Below, piece after piece: positions 48,631 to 57,048 of a stretch of 64,000 bases of DNA. The notes beneath the pieces were generated by a model that was not told the DNA's origin, did no database searches, and saw nothing but the letters and a program-made list of their open reading frames with translations. The DNA is from Sphaerotilus sp. (GTDB lineage Bacteria > Pseudomonadota > Gammaproteobacteria > Burkholderiales > Burkholderiaceae_C), in the NCBI GenBank assembly GCA_013299055.1, contig JAAFKB010000004.1, positions 1-64,000 on the forward strand, read 5' to 3'. A program made the translations under genes and the position numbers. The first letter of the stretch is position 1, and every line of letters starts with the position of its first letter.

Positions 48631-49452
48631 TCAGCGGTGTGGCGCCTGTGCGCCAGTGCAACGCCAGTGGCCGGCGAGATCGGCCCGCTGACCGGTGTGG
48701 CGCCAGCCCGCCTGCAGCAGCAGCGCCGACACGGCCGCACCCTGGTCATGGCCGTGTTCCAGCAGCAGCCAGCCGTCGGGCTGCAGGTGCGCAGGGGCCT
48801 CGCCCACGATCTGCCGGATCGCATCCAGCCCGTCGGCGCCGGAGGTCAGCGCCAGCGTCGGCTCGTGGCGCAGCGCGGGCAGGTGCAGGTCGCCTTCCGC
48901 GATATAGGGTGGGTTGCTCACCACCAGATCGAAGCGTTCACCCGCGAGCGGCGCGAACCAGCCGCCCTGCCGCCAGCGCACCGGCAACCCGAGCCGCTCG
49001 CCATTGCCCTGCGCGACTGCCAGCGCGGCGGGGCTGAGGTCGACCGCGCTGACCGCCGCGTCGGGCCGGCGGTGCTGGATTGCCAGAGCCACCGCGCCGC
49101 TGCCCGTGCCCAGATCGACCACGGCAGCGCCAGGCGGACGGACGGCGAGCACCTCCAGCGCCCAGTCCACCAGCGTCTCCGTGTCCGGCCGCGGGTCGAG
49201 CACGTCGGCGGTGACGTGCAGCAGCAGACCATGGAACTCGTGTCGCCCGGTGAGATACGCCACTGGCACGCCCTCCGCACGGCGTGTGAGCCAGTCCTGC
49301 CAGCGCGTCTGCTGTGCGGTGTCGAGCGGTGCGTCGTCGTGGGTCAGCAGCCAGGTGCGCGAGCGGTCGAGCAGAGCGCCGAGCAGCGCGTTCGCGTCAC
49401 TGCGCGGCAAGCCGAGCGAGCGGGCCAGTGCGAGCGCGTCGGCGACGTTCAT
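48631..49452 (-). CDS. prmC: Peptide chain release factor N5-glutamine methyltransferase
   Basis: A 273-residue enzyme that methylates the GGQ glutamine of RF1/RF2. Motifs are the SAM-binding [15 protein letters not shown] and the catalytic [28 protein letters not shown] is characteristic. The ATG overlaps the prfA stop (ATGA). The frame is open into prfA but the start is clear from the conserved N terminus. Confidence 0.96.
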   Translation of the reverse strand: MNVADALALARSLGLPRSDANALLGALLDRSRTWLLTHDDAPLDTAQQTRWQDWLTRRAEGVPVAYLTGRHEFHGLLLHVTADVLDPRPDTETLVDWALEVLAVRPPGAAVVDLGTGSGAVALAIQHRRPDAAVSAVDLSPAALAVAQGNGERLGLPVRWRQGGWFAPLAGERFDLVVSNPPYIAEGDLHLPALRHEPTLALTSGADGLDAIRQIVGEAPAHLQPDGWLLLEHGHDQGAAVSALLLQAGWRHTGQRADLAGHWRCTGAQAPHR

Positions 49453-50531
49453 CCCTGCGCTTCCATCTCCGCCAGCAGCTCCGCGGCGCGGGCAGCCTTG
49501 AGCGCCGCGGTCACTTCGTCCAGCTCGCCCTCCATCACCGCGCCGAGCTTGTAGAGCGTCAGGTTGATGCGGTGATCGGTCAGGCGGCCCTGCGGGAAAT
49601 TGTAGGTGCGGATGCGGTCGCTGCGGTCGCCCGAGCCGACCAGGCTTTTGCGGGTGGCGGCGTCCTTGGCCTGGCGCTCGATGCGGTCCTTGTCGCGCAG
49701 CCGCGCCGCGAGCACCGCCAGCGCCTTGGCCTTGTTGCGGTGCTGGCTGCGGTCGTCCTGGCACTCGGCCACCAGCCCGGTCGGCACATGGGTCACGCGC
49801 ACGGCCGAATCCGTCTTGTTGATGTGCTGCCCGCCCGCGCCGCTGGCGCGGTAGGTGTCGATGCGCAGATCCGCCGGGTTCAGCGTCACCTCCTCGGCCT
49901 CGTCCGGCTCGGGCAGTACCGCCACCGTGCAGGCGCTGGTGTGGATGCGGCCCTGCGTCTCGGTGGCCGGCACGCGCTGCACGCGGTGGCCGCCGGACTC
50001 GAACTTCAGCGCCTCGTACACCGCCTCGCCCTCGATGCGCACGACGACTTCCTTGTAGCCGCCGAGGTCCGAATCGCTGGCGGACATGATTTCGGTCTTC
50101 CACCCCTGCCGTTCGGCGTGGCGCAGGTACAGGCGCAGCAGGTCGCCCGCGAACAGCGCCGATTCGTCCCCGCCCGTGCCGGCGCGGATTTCGAGGAAGG
50201 CGTTGCGGTCGTCGTCGGCGTCGCGGGGCAGCAGGGCGGTCTGCAGTTCGGCGTCGATCGTGGTGATGTCGGCTTCGGCGCTGGCGATCTCGTCGCGGGC
50301 CATGTCCATCATCTCCGGGTCGTCGAGCATCGCCTGGGCGTCGGCCAGATCCCGCTCGCGCTGCTGCAGCCGCGTCCAGCGGTCGGTCAGCGCCGAGACG
50401 CGGGCGTGTTCGCGGTTCAGGGCGCGCAGGCGGCCGATGTCGCTGACCACGTTCGGATCGGCCAGCGCGGCGTCAATTTCGGTTCGGCGGACGAGCTGGC
50501 GGTCGAGTTGCTGGCGCAGGAAGGGGGTCAT
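49449..50531 (-). CDS. prfA: Peptide chain release factor 1
   Basis: A 360-residue RF1 that reads UAA and UAG. It has the catalytic GGQ loop ([20 protein letters not shown]) and the RF1-type anticodon region ([20 protein letters not shown]). Overlaps hemA by 4 bp upstream and prmC by 4 bp downstream, so hemA-prfA-prmC form one translation-coupled operon. Confidence 0.97.
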   Translation of the reverse strand: MTPFLRQQLDRQLVRRTEIDAALADPNVVSDIGRLRALNREHARVSALTDRWTRLQQRERDLADAQAMLDDPEMMDMARDEIASAEADITTIDAELQTALLPRDADDDRNAFLEIRAGTGGDESALFAGDLLRLYLRHAERQGWKTEIMSASDSDLGGYKEVVVRIEGEAVYEALKFESGGHRVQRVPATETQGRIHTSACTVAVLPEPDEAEEVTLNPADLRIDTYRASGAGGQHINKTDSAVRVTHVPTGLVAECQDDRSQHRNKAKALAVLAARLRDKDRIERQAKDAATRKSLVGSGDRSDRIRTYNFPQGRLTDHRINLTLYKLGAVMEGELDEVTAALKAARAAELLAEMEAQG

Positions 50532-51811
50532 CGGCTCGGGGTGTCGCCGCGCAGGAAGAGCCGCGTCACCGCCTCGATCATCTGCGCGCGCTGCTGGGGG
50601 TCGGCGTTGTGCAGCTCGGCCAGGGCGCCGTGCAGCATCTTCTGGGTCAGGCTGCGCGCCAGGGCGTCGAGGGCGTCGTCGGTCGAGCTGCCCTTGGCGA
50701 TGAGCTTGCGGGCGCGGGCGACCTCGGTCTGGCGCCAGTGTTCGGCCTGGGCGTTGACGGCCTGGATCAGTGGCACTGTCGCCCGCTGGTCGAGCCAGTG
50801 GACGAAGTTCTGCACGCCGGACTCGATGATCGCCTCGGCCTGCGCGACGGCGGCCTGGCGCTTCTCCCCGGCGGTCTGCACGACGGCAGCGAGGTCATCG
50901 ACGGTGTAGAGGTACACGTCGTCGAGCTGCGCCACTTCGGGTTCGATGTCGCGGGGCACGGCCAGATCGACCATGAAGATCGGGCGACGGCGACGCAGCT
51001 TCAGTGCCCGCTCGACCGCACCGAGTCCGATCAGCGGCAGCGTGCTGGCGGTGCAGGAGATGACCGCGTCGAACTCGTGCAGCCGCGCCGGCAGGTCCGA
51101 CAGCCGCATCACCTCGGCGCCGAACTGGTTCGCCAGCTTTTCACCCCGCTCCAGCGTGCGGTTGGCGATGGTGATGTGCTTGGGTGCCCTGGCGGCGAAG
51201 TGGGTCGCGGCGAGTTCGATCATCTCGCCCGCGCCGACGAAGAGGATGCGGATCTTGCTCAGGTCTTCGAAGAGCTGCCCGGCCAGCCGCACCGCCGCCG
51301 CCGCCATGCTGATCGAGTGCGCGCCGATCTCGGTGGCGGTGCGCACTTCCTTGGCGACCGAGAACGACCGCTGGAAGAGCTGGTGCAGCGTGGTGCCGAG
51401 CGTGCCTGCGGTGTCGGCCTCGCGCACGGCCTGCTTCATCTGGCCGAGGATCTGCGCCTCGCCGAGCACCATCGAGTCCAGCCCCGACGCGACCCGGAAG
51501 GCGTGGCGGGCGGCTTCCTGGCGCTCCAGCACATGGGTGTGGCGCAGCAGCTCGTCGGCGCTGACCTGCCCGTGCGAGGCCAGCCATTCGAGCGTCGGGC
51601 GGACCAGCGCACGGCCGTCACCGGGGCCTGCGGCGATGTACAGCTCGGTGCGGTTGCAGGTGGACAGCAGTGCCGCTTCCGGGGCTGACCGCTGCAGGCC
51701 TGCCCGCAAGCCGTGCAGCGCAGCGGGGATCTGCTCCAGCGTGAACGCAAAACGACCGCGCAGATCGACCGGCGCGGTGTGGTGGTTCAGACTCAGGGCG
51801 AAGACGCTCAT
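50528..51811 (-). CDS. hemA: Glutamyl-tRNA reductase
   Basis: A 427-residue enzyme making glutamate-1-semialdehyde, first committed step of C5 tetrapyrrole synthesis. N-terminal [19 protein letters not shown], the catalytic Cys in [31 protein letters not shown], the NADPH domain and the C-terminal dimerisation helix are all present. ATG 51811 is the conserved start. Confidence 0.97.
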   Translation of the reverse strand: MSVFALSLNHHTAPVDLRGRFAFTLEQIPAALHGLRAGLQRSAPEAALLSTCNRTELYIAAGPGDGRALVRPTLEWLASHGQVSADELLRHTHVLERQEAARHAFRVASGLDSMVLGEAQILGQMKQAVREADTAGTLGTTLHQLFQRSFSVAKEVRTATEIGAHSISMAAAAVRLAGQLFEDLSKIRILFVGAGEMIELAATHFAARAPKHITIANRTLERGEKLANQFGAEVMRLSDLPARLHEFDAVISCTASTLPLIGLGAVERALKLRRRRPIFMVDLAVPRDIEPEVAQLDDVYLYTVDDLAAVVQTAGEKRQAAVAQAEAIIESGVQNFVHWLDQRATVPLIQAVNAQAEHWRQTEVARARKLIAKGSSTDDALDALARSLTQKMLHGALAELHNADPQQRAQMIEAVTRLFLRGDTPSR

Positions 51812-51885
51812 GGCGTGATTGTAAGATTCCGCGCCTTCTTCCATCACCGCATCCACTGGCGCTTCGCCACCTTCCACGGGAACGC

Positions 51886-52176
51886 ATGGGTCCGCTCGAC
51901 GCCCTTTGGCATTTGTTCAACTTTCTGCTCCTGCCTGCGGGCCTCGGGCTGGTCGCGGCGTCGCTGTGCAAGCTGCTGTGGTGGCGCGGGCTGCGCACGC
52001 TGCGCTGGAGCCGTCTGGCGTGGCCGGCGGCGGGTGTCGCCGTCTTGATCCAGATCCTCTTGCTGGTGTGGCTCGGACGCGACGGCCGCATGACCACCTA
52101 CGCGGCGCAGGTCGTCGGTGTGGCGCTGGCGCTGTGGTGGGTGGCGTTCGGGCCACGGCGTCCGCGCACGCCCTGA
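51886..52176 (+). CDS. Small integral membrane protein, function unknown
   Basis: A 96-residue protein with three predicted membrane segments ([57 protein letters not shown]) and a basic C terminus. Divergent from hemA with a 74-bp spacer. Similar small proteins occur next to hemA in related genomes to my knowledge, but no function is known. Confidence 0.7.
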   Translation: MGPLDALWHLFNFLLLPAGLGLVAASLCKLLWWRGLRTLRWSRLAWPAAGVAVLIQILLLVWLGRDGRMTTYAAQVVGVALALWWVAFGPRRPRTP

Positions 52177-52185
52177 GCCGTGCCG

Positions 52186-53139
52186 TCAGCGGGCGTCGTG
52201 TGTGCCGCTGCAGCGCGGGTGGGCCTGCCACGGGTCGCGGTCCTCGCCGCCGAAGGTGCGCAGCAGGAAGTCCCAGAACACGCGGGTGCGTGCTGGCACA
52301 TGCTTGCGGGTGGGCATCGTCAGCCACAGTCCGAAGCTCATCATGTGCCAGCCGGGCAGCACGCGCTCCAGGACGCCTTCCTGCAGCGCATCCTCCACCA
52401 CCAGCGACATCAGCCCCGTGATGCCCAGCCCGGCCAGCGCCGAAGCGTAGAGCGTGTCCGTGTGGGCTGTCGTGAGAAGCGGTCGGCGTGGCGGGCTCAC
52501 GCGGACGGCGGTGTGGCCATCCTCGTGCACGAAGGTGACATCACGCTGCATCATCGACATGGGCGGCAGCAGCATCTGGTGCTGCTCCAGGGCCTGCGGG
52601 GTGTCCGGGCGACCGGCACGGTCGAGGTAGTCGGGGGATGCACACAGGATGACCTCGCTGCGCGCCAGTCTGCGGGCAATGTAGTCGCCGTCCGGGGTGT
52701 CGCGCAGGGCCATCACGGTGATGTCGTGGTGGTCGTCCGGGCCGTTGAACTCGATGGTGGAGGTCAGCGACAACGTGACCTGCGGGTACTCGGCATGGAA
52801 AGCGGGCAGGTGCTTGGCCAACTGATGCACGGCGAAAGACGCGGGCACCATCACCCGCAACTGGCCCTGAGGGGACTCCGACACGGACTGCACCTGCGAT
52901 TCCGATTCGGCGACATCGGCCAGGATCTGGCGCACCCGCTCCAGGTAGCGTTCGCCCAGGGCCGTCAGCGCCAGGCTGCGGGTGGTGCGCTGGATGAGCC
53001 GGGCACCGAGGTGCTCTTCCAGTTCGGCGATCAGCCGGGTGACGACCGCCGGGGCCAGGTCGAGGGCACGGGCGGCACCCGCGAAACTCCCCTCGTCGAT
53101 GACGCGGGCAAACACCCGCATCGCGCGCAATTGATCCAT
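52186..53139 (-). CDS. LysR-family transcriptional regulator
   Basis: A 317-residue regulator. The N-terminal winged HTH is AMRVFARVIDEGSFAGAARA, LDLAPAVVTRLIAELEEHLG, ARLIQRTTRSLALTALG; residues ~90-300 are the effector-binding domain. The C-terminal ~20 residues are hydrophilic. It lies 9 bp after the MBL-hydrolase gene on the same strand, which may be its target. It resembles the CrgA/AaeR-type subfamily; effector unknown. Confidence 0.92.
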   Translation of the reverse strand: MDQLRAMRVFARVIDEGSFAGAARALDLAPAVVTRLIAELEEHLGARLIQRTTRSLALTALGERYLERVRQILADVAESESQVQSVSESPQGQLRVMVPASFAVHQLAKHLPAFHAEYPQVTLSLTSTIEFNGPDDHHDITVMALRDTPDGDYIARRLARSEVILCASPDYLDRAGRPDTPQALEQHQMLLPPMSMMQRDVTFVHEDGHTAVRVSPPRRPLLTTAHTDTLYASALAGLGITGLMSLVVEDALQEGVLERVLPGWHMMSFGLWLTMPTRKHVPARTRVFWDFLLRTFGGEDRDPWQAHPRCSGTHDAR

Positions 53140-53148
53140 CGGAACTCC

Positions 53149-54057
53149 CTAGACATCGCAGACCACCTGCCCCTGGCACCGCAGCGCGCCCGCGGCCAGC
53201 AGCTCGTCGAGCAGGGTCTGGCAATGCGTGCGGGGTGCGCCGTGGAGTCCGGCCCTTCCCAGGGTGCCGACCACCAGCGGGGTGCTTTCGGCCCAGATCA
53301 GCAGGTCTTCGAGAGCTTGTGAACGCTCTTCCATGACGTGGTATTTCAACAGAACCTTGGCGGCGTGTCGGGCATGTTGGGCCGGATTGGCAACAAATTT
53401 CGACAAACGTAGCCGGGCGCGCTGCAGGGCCGGGCCGACATCGGTGAAGGCGGGGCCGTGGCCAGGCAGGACGGTGCGTGCGTCCAGCCGCTCGATCAGG
53501 TCCAGCACCTCGGCCACCTGGTCGAAGGCGTCGTGGCCGTCCAGCTCCGGGAAGACCACGCCGAAGCCGTTGCCCCAGAGTGCATCGGCCGACACCAGCA
53601 CGCCGTCCTGCGCGTCGAACAGCATCAGCGAGTCGGGATCGTGCCCCGGTGCAGCCAGCACGTCCCACGCCCGCTGGCCCACGCGCAGCACCTCGCCCGG
53701 CCGCAGCACCGCGTCGTGTCGGAAGCGGTCGCAGCGTTGGCCGGTGACGCGGTAGCTCAGCACGTCCAGATCCCAGTCCGCCACCGCCGCCGCCTGGCCG
53801 TGGGCGATCCAGACCTCGGCGCCGGGGTGGGCGGCCTGGAGTGCCGCGTTGCCGCCGCAGTGGTCGGAGTGGAGGTGGGTGTTGACGATGCGGGCGAGCG
53901 GCGCGCCGTCCAGCGCCTGCGCGACCAGGGCCACGGTCTGCGCGGCGTGGACGCTGTGGCCGGTGTCGAGGAGGGTGGCGCCTTCGCCTGGCGCGCCGTG
54001 CAGCACGACGTTGTTGGACGACAGCCAGCCGCGTTCCAGCAGCGTCAGGCCGTCCAT
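53149..54057 (-). CDS. MBL-fold metallohydrolase
   Basis: A 302-residue metallo-beta-lactamase-fold enzyme with the metal motif VNTHLHSDHCGGN (HxHxDH, ~62-73), a further His in APGHDPDSLMLFD and in VLPGHGPAFTD. The C-terminal ~80 residues form a helical domain as in the LACTB2/RNase Z-like hydrolase group. The single base between it and miaB suggests cotranscription. Substrate unknown (thioesterase, nuclease or lactonase are all possible). Confidence 0.9.
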   Translation of the reverse strand: MDGLTLLERGWLSSNNVVLHGAPGEGATLLDTGHSVHAAQTVALVAQALDGAPLARIVNTHLHSDHCGGNAALQAAHPGAEVWIAHGQAAAVADWDLDVLSYRVTGQRCDRFRHDAVLRPGEVLRVGQRAWDVLAAPGHDPDSLMLFDAQDGVLVSADALWGNGFGVVFPELDGHDAFDQVAEVLDLIERLDARTVLPGHGPAFTDVGPALQRARLRLSKFVANPAQHARHAAKVLLKYHVMEERSQALEDLLIWAESTPLVVGTLGRAGLHGAPRTHCQTLLDELLAAGALRCQGQVVCDV

Positions 54058-54058
54058 G

Positions 54059-55462
54059 TCAGCGCACCACGACTTCGCCGCGCAGCGAGTGCGGCAGCGC
54101 GCTCAGGATGCTCACGTCCAGCATCTGCCCGACCAGCCGCGCCGGGTTCGGGCCACCAGGGAAGTTGACGATGCGGTTGCACTCGGTCCGGCCCATCAGC
54201 TCGGTCGGATCCTTGCGGCTCGGGCCTTCGACGAGGATGCGCTGCACGGTGCCGACGCGGCTCTGGCTGATGCGGCGCGCGTTCTCTTCGATGGTGGCTT
54301 GCAGGTGCTGCAGACGCTTGAGCTTCACGTCGGCCGGCGTGTCGTCGTGCAGCGCGGCAGCGGGCGTGCCCGGGCGCGGGCTGAAGACGAAGCTGAAGCT
54401 GGAATCGAAGCCGATGTCCTCGATCAGCTTCATCGTGCGGGCATGGTCGTCCTCGGTCTCGCCGGGGAAGCCCACGATGAAGTCGGTCGACAGGCTGATG
54501 TCCGGCCGCACTGCGCGGATCTTGCGGATCGTGCTCTTGTACTCCAGCACCGTGTAGCCACGCTTCATGCCCGAGAGGATGCGGTCGCTGCCGTGCTGCA
54601 CGGGCAGGTGCAGGTGGTTCACGAGCTGCGGCACCTTGGCGTAGACATCGACCAGGCGCTGCGTGAACTCGTTCGGGTGGCTGGTGGTGTAGCGGATGCG
54701 CTGGAGGCCAGGGATTTCGGCGACGTACTCGATGAGCATCGCGAAGTCGGCGATCTCGCTGGTGCCACCCATCTTGCCGCGGTAGGCGTTGACGTTCTGG
54801 CCGAGCAGCGTGACCTCCTTGACGCCTTGGTCAGCCAAGCCGGCCACTTCGGTCAGCACTTCCTCGAACGGGCGGCTGAATTCCTCGCCGCGGGTGTAGG
54901 GCACGACGCAGTACGAGCAGTACTTCGAGCAGCCTTCCATGATCGAGACGAAGGCGGACGCGCCCTCCACCCGCGCCGGGGGCAGGTGGTCGAACTTCTC
55001 GATCTCGGGGAAGCTGATGTCCACCTGCTGGCGGCCGAGGCGTCTGCGCTGCTCCAGCAGCTGGGGCAAGCGGTGCAGCGTCTGCGGCCCGAAGACCACA
55101 TCCACATACGGCGCGCGCTCGATGATGGCCGCACCTTCCTGGCTCGCGACGCAGCCGCCCACGCCGATCATCACGCCCTTGGCCTTGAGGTGGCGCACGC
55201 GGCCGAGGTCGCTGAAGACCTTCTCCTGCGCCTTCTCGCGCACCGAGCAGGTGTTGAAGAGGATCAGGTCGGCCTCTTCCGGGTCATTGGTCGGCGTGTA
55301 GCCCTCGGCGGCGTGCATGACGTCCGACATCTTGTCCGAGTCGTACTCGTTCATCTGGCAGCCGAAGGTGCGGATGTAGACCTTCTTGCCCGCCGTGTCG
55401 GGCGTGGCAGGGGCCAGGTCGGGGGAAGCGGAAGACAGGGTCAGGGTGTTGTCGGTGGTCAT
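54059..55462 (-). CDS. miaB: tRNA-2-methylthio-N6-dimethylallyladenosine synthase
   Basis: A 467-residue radical-SAM methylthiotransferase that modifies A37 of tRNAs reading UNN codons. The N-terminal UPF0004 domain has [29 protein letters not shown] and [11 protein letters not shown]; the radical-SAM motif is [17 protein letters not shown], followed by a C-terminal TRAM domain ([20 protein letters not shown]). An N-terminal extension of about 25 residues precedes the core. Confidence 0.96.
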   Translation of the reverse strand: MTTDNTLTLSSASPDLAPATPDTAGKKVYIRTFGCQMNEYDSDKMSDVMHAAEGYTPTNDPEEADLILFNTCSVREKAQEKVFSDLGRVRHLKAKGVMIGVGGCVASQEGAAIIERAPYVDVVFGPQTLHRLPQLLEQRRRLGRQQVDISFPEIEKFDHLPPARVEGASAFVSIMEGCSKYCSYCVVPYTRGEEFSRPFEEVLTEVAGLADQGVKEVTLLGQNVNAYRGKMGGTSEIADFAMLIEYVAEIPGLQRIRYTTSHPNEFTQRLVDVYAKVPQLVNHLHLPVQHGSDRILSGMKRGYTVLEYKSTIRKIRAVRPDISLSTDFIVGFPGETEDDHARTMKLIEDIGFDSSFSFVFSPRPGTPAAALHDDTPADVKLKRLQHLQATIEENARRISQSRVGTVQRILVEGPSRKDPTELMGRTECNRIVNFPGGPNPARLVGQMLDVSILSALPHSLRGEVVVR

Positions 55463-55579
55463 GGTGTAGATCCAGCGCCGAAAGGGGATGCAATCTTACC
55501 GGCTGGGGTCTGCCGCCGAGCGGGACGCGGTGGGTCTGCTGGGTACTGCCACAAGTACCGCAGCGTTCCCTGAAGGGGT

Positions 55580-55604
55580 CTTGATGGTACCAATTGGTGT
55601 CAAG
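55580..55604. promoter_or_regulatory. Overlapping palindromes, possible operator
   Basis: TGGTACCA (55585-55592) and ACCAATTGGT (55589-55598) are perfect palindromes that overlap by four bases, bracketed by CTTGA and TCAAG. This dense symmetry is unusual for the region and could be a binding site for a dimeric regulator. Confidence 0.35.
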
Positions 55605-55673
55605 GCGTAGCAAAAGTGACGATCAGGCTCAATATGTGAGCCAGTCAGCGGTAGATTCGCGGCCGGCGCATGT

Positions 55674-55701
55674 TCAAATCGGATCCATATGTGGGATTTG
55701 A
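55674..55701. promoter_or_regulatory. Inverted repeat TCAAATC-N14-GATTTGA upstream of the bactofilin operon
   Basis: TCAAATC at 55674-55680 and its complement GATTTGA at 55695-55701 are exact, with half-site starts 21 bp apart, about two DNA helical turns. A third related element ATTTGAA follows at 55707-55713. Operator function is inferred from geometry and position only. Confidence 0.35.
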
Positions 55702-55993
55702 TGCATATTTGAAAAAATCGACACTGCAGGTCTGGTGGCTTGTTCAACCGCCTGTGGTAGGGGTGGTCGCAGTTTTTCGCCCTGTGGCGTCCCTGGTTCA
55801 TGGGGACCGAGCGGGTGTTCGGTCTGGCGGTGGAGGGGGTCATGGCTACCATGGTCCACCGGCAAGCGCACCAGGAACCGTCCGTTCCCGCCTGGAAGTC
55901 CCAGCCTCTGCAGTCCTGGATGAAGTTGCCGATATGAACTGGTCACACTGGTCACACAACGCTCAGCAGCAGCCACGATGGGGGCACACCACC

Positions 55994-56389
55994 ATGCGAT
56001 TCGGCCGTACGAGTAGCAAGCAGCGGGGCGACCCCGTGCAGGAACGCATCGACTGTCTCGTGGGCGCAGGCACCACCGTGACGGGCGATCTGACCTTCGC
56101 GGGCGGCCTGCGCATCGACGGCCGCGTCGAGGGCGACGTGGTCGTCTCGTCCGTGGTGCCGGGCACGCTGGTGATCGGTGACGAGGGCAGTGTGGCGGGC
56201 GACGTGCGCGTCTCGCACCTGATCGTGTTCGGCCGCGTGCTGGGCACGGTCTACGCGAGCGGACTCGTGGACCTGCGCGCAGGGGCCCAGGTGGATGGCG
56301 ACGTGCATTACGGCGCGATCGAGATCGACAAGGGCGCGGTGGTCGAAGGCCACCTGGTCAAACACAAGACGGCGGGTGCCATCCAATGA
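55994..56389 (+). CDS. Bactofilin
   Basis: A 131-residue bactofilin, a cytoskeletal protein that forms filaments by beta-helix stacking. After a short N-terminal tail, IDCLVGAGTTVTGDLTFAGG, LRIDGRVEGDVV, LVIGDEGSVAGDVRVSHLIV and AQVDGDVHYGAIEIDKGAVV give the short repeated turns of the fold. ATG 55994 gives a standard N terminus; an ATG at 55934 is in frame but adds an unusual His/Trp/Gln stretch. First gene of a nine-gene run whose junctions mostly overlap; the stop overlaps the next ATG. Confidence 0.9.
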   Translation: MRFGRTSSKQRGDPVQERIDCLVGAGTTVTGDLTFAGGLRIDGRVEGDVVVSSVVPGTLVIGDEGSVAGDVRVSHLIVFGRVLGTVYASGLVDLRAGAQVDGDVHYGAIEIDKGAVVEGHLVKHKTAGAIQ

Positions 56390-57048
56390 GCGGAGTTCAG
56401 TCGTTGATCGGGGGATCGGACCCCCTGTTCGTGTTCACCCCGGCCGGCCGTCTGGACTGTCCGGCCGACACGGAGGTGCAGGAGGCGTGGCGCCACTTCA
56501 CGGTGCAGGTCGCGCGCGATCCGCTCGACCTCGAAGCCCACACCCGGCGCGTGCTGCTGGCCAGCCGTCCGCCGCTGACGGACCGCGCCTTCGGGGCGCT
56601 GATCGATCTGTTCCTGGCCCTTGGCGGCCGGGGACGCGGGCTGCGCCGGCAGCTGCTGGAGCAGGCCATGCCGTGGCTTGACCCGGACGACGCACATTTC
56701 CTGCGTCTGCACCTCGACACCGAGCTGCCCCGCGGCGCGCAACTGCCCTCGCAACGCTGGTCCGTGCTCGACACGGCCGTGCTCGGCTCGCTGCGCATGG
56801 TCGACCTGCAGCGCCGGGAGGTCGCCCAGGAGACGCCGTTCCAGCAGGCCATGTCGTTACTGGAATATGGAGATCTGGCGGGCGCGCGTGGCATGCTTGA
56901 GGCCGCGCTGCTGGAAGAGCCGGACCATGAGGAGGTCAACCGCGAGCTGCTGGCGATCTACCAGCACAGCCGGGACGACGCCGGCAAGGCCGCGATGGCC
57001 GAACAGCTCGTGGCACGCCACGGCGCGCTGCCTGCGGGTTGGGCTTGA
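56386..57048 (+). CDS. Helical repeat (TPR-like) protein of the GTPase/roadblock operon
   Basis: A 220-residue cytoplasmic protein without signal peptide. The C-terminal third contains a TPR-like pair resembling the end of FimV proteins (AMSLLEYGDLAGARGMLEAA, LLEEPDHEEVNRELLAIYQH). The middle (FGALIDLFLALGGRGRGLRR) is also helical. No catalytic motif. It is coupled to the bactofilin gene by ATGA and to the next gene by an overlapping TTGA, suggesting a scaffold in the same complex. Confidence 0.75.
   Translation: MSGVQSLIGGSDPLFVFTPAGRLDCPADTEVQEAWRHFTVQVARDPLDLEAHTRRVLLASRPPLTDRAFGALIDLFLALGGRGRGLRRQLLEQAMPWLDPDDAHFLRLHLDTELPRGAQLPSQRWSVLDTAVLGSLRMVDLQRREVAQETPFQQAMSLLEYGDLAGARGMLEAALLEEPDHEEVNRELLAIYQHSRDDAGKAAMAEQLVARHGALPAGWA

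Larger units (their letters stand above)
55463..55993. promoter_or_regulatory. Intergenic region between miaB and the bactofilin operon
   Basis: A 531-bp divergent spacer, the longest non-coding stretch in the window and partly A/T-rich. It contains a compound palindrome at 55580-55604 and a spaced 7-bp inverted repeat at 55674-55701, and should hold promoters in both directions. No tRNA or standard riboswitch is visible. An open frame begins at 55670 but its sequence upstream of the bactofilin core is not protein-like, so I treat it as non-coding. Confidence 0.5.

Noticed and set aside
49453-50103. Upstream in-frame extension of prmC into prfA
   Set aside because: It is out of frame with prfA, which is clearly coding there; the ATGA overlap at 49449-49452 marks the real start.
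55670-55993. N-terminal extension of the bactofilin frame
   Set aside because: Composition and sequence are not protein-like and the stretch carries likely regulatory repeats; the bactofilin core starts after 55994.
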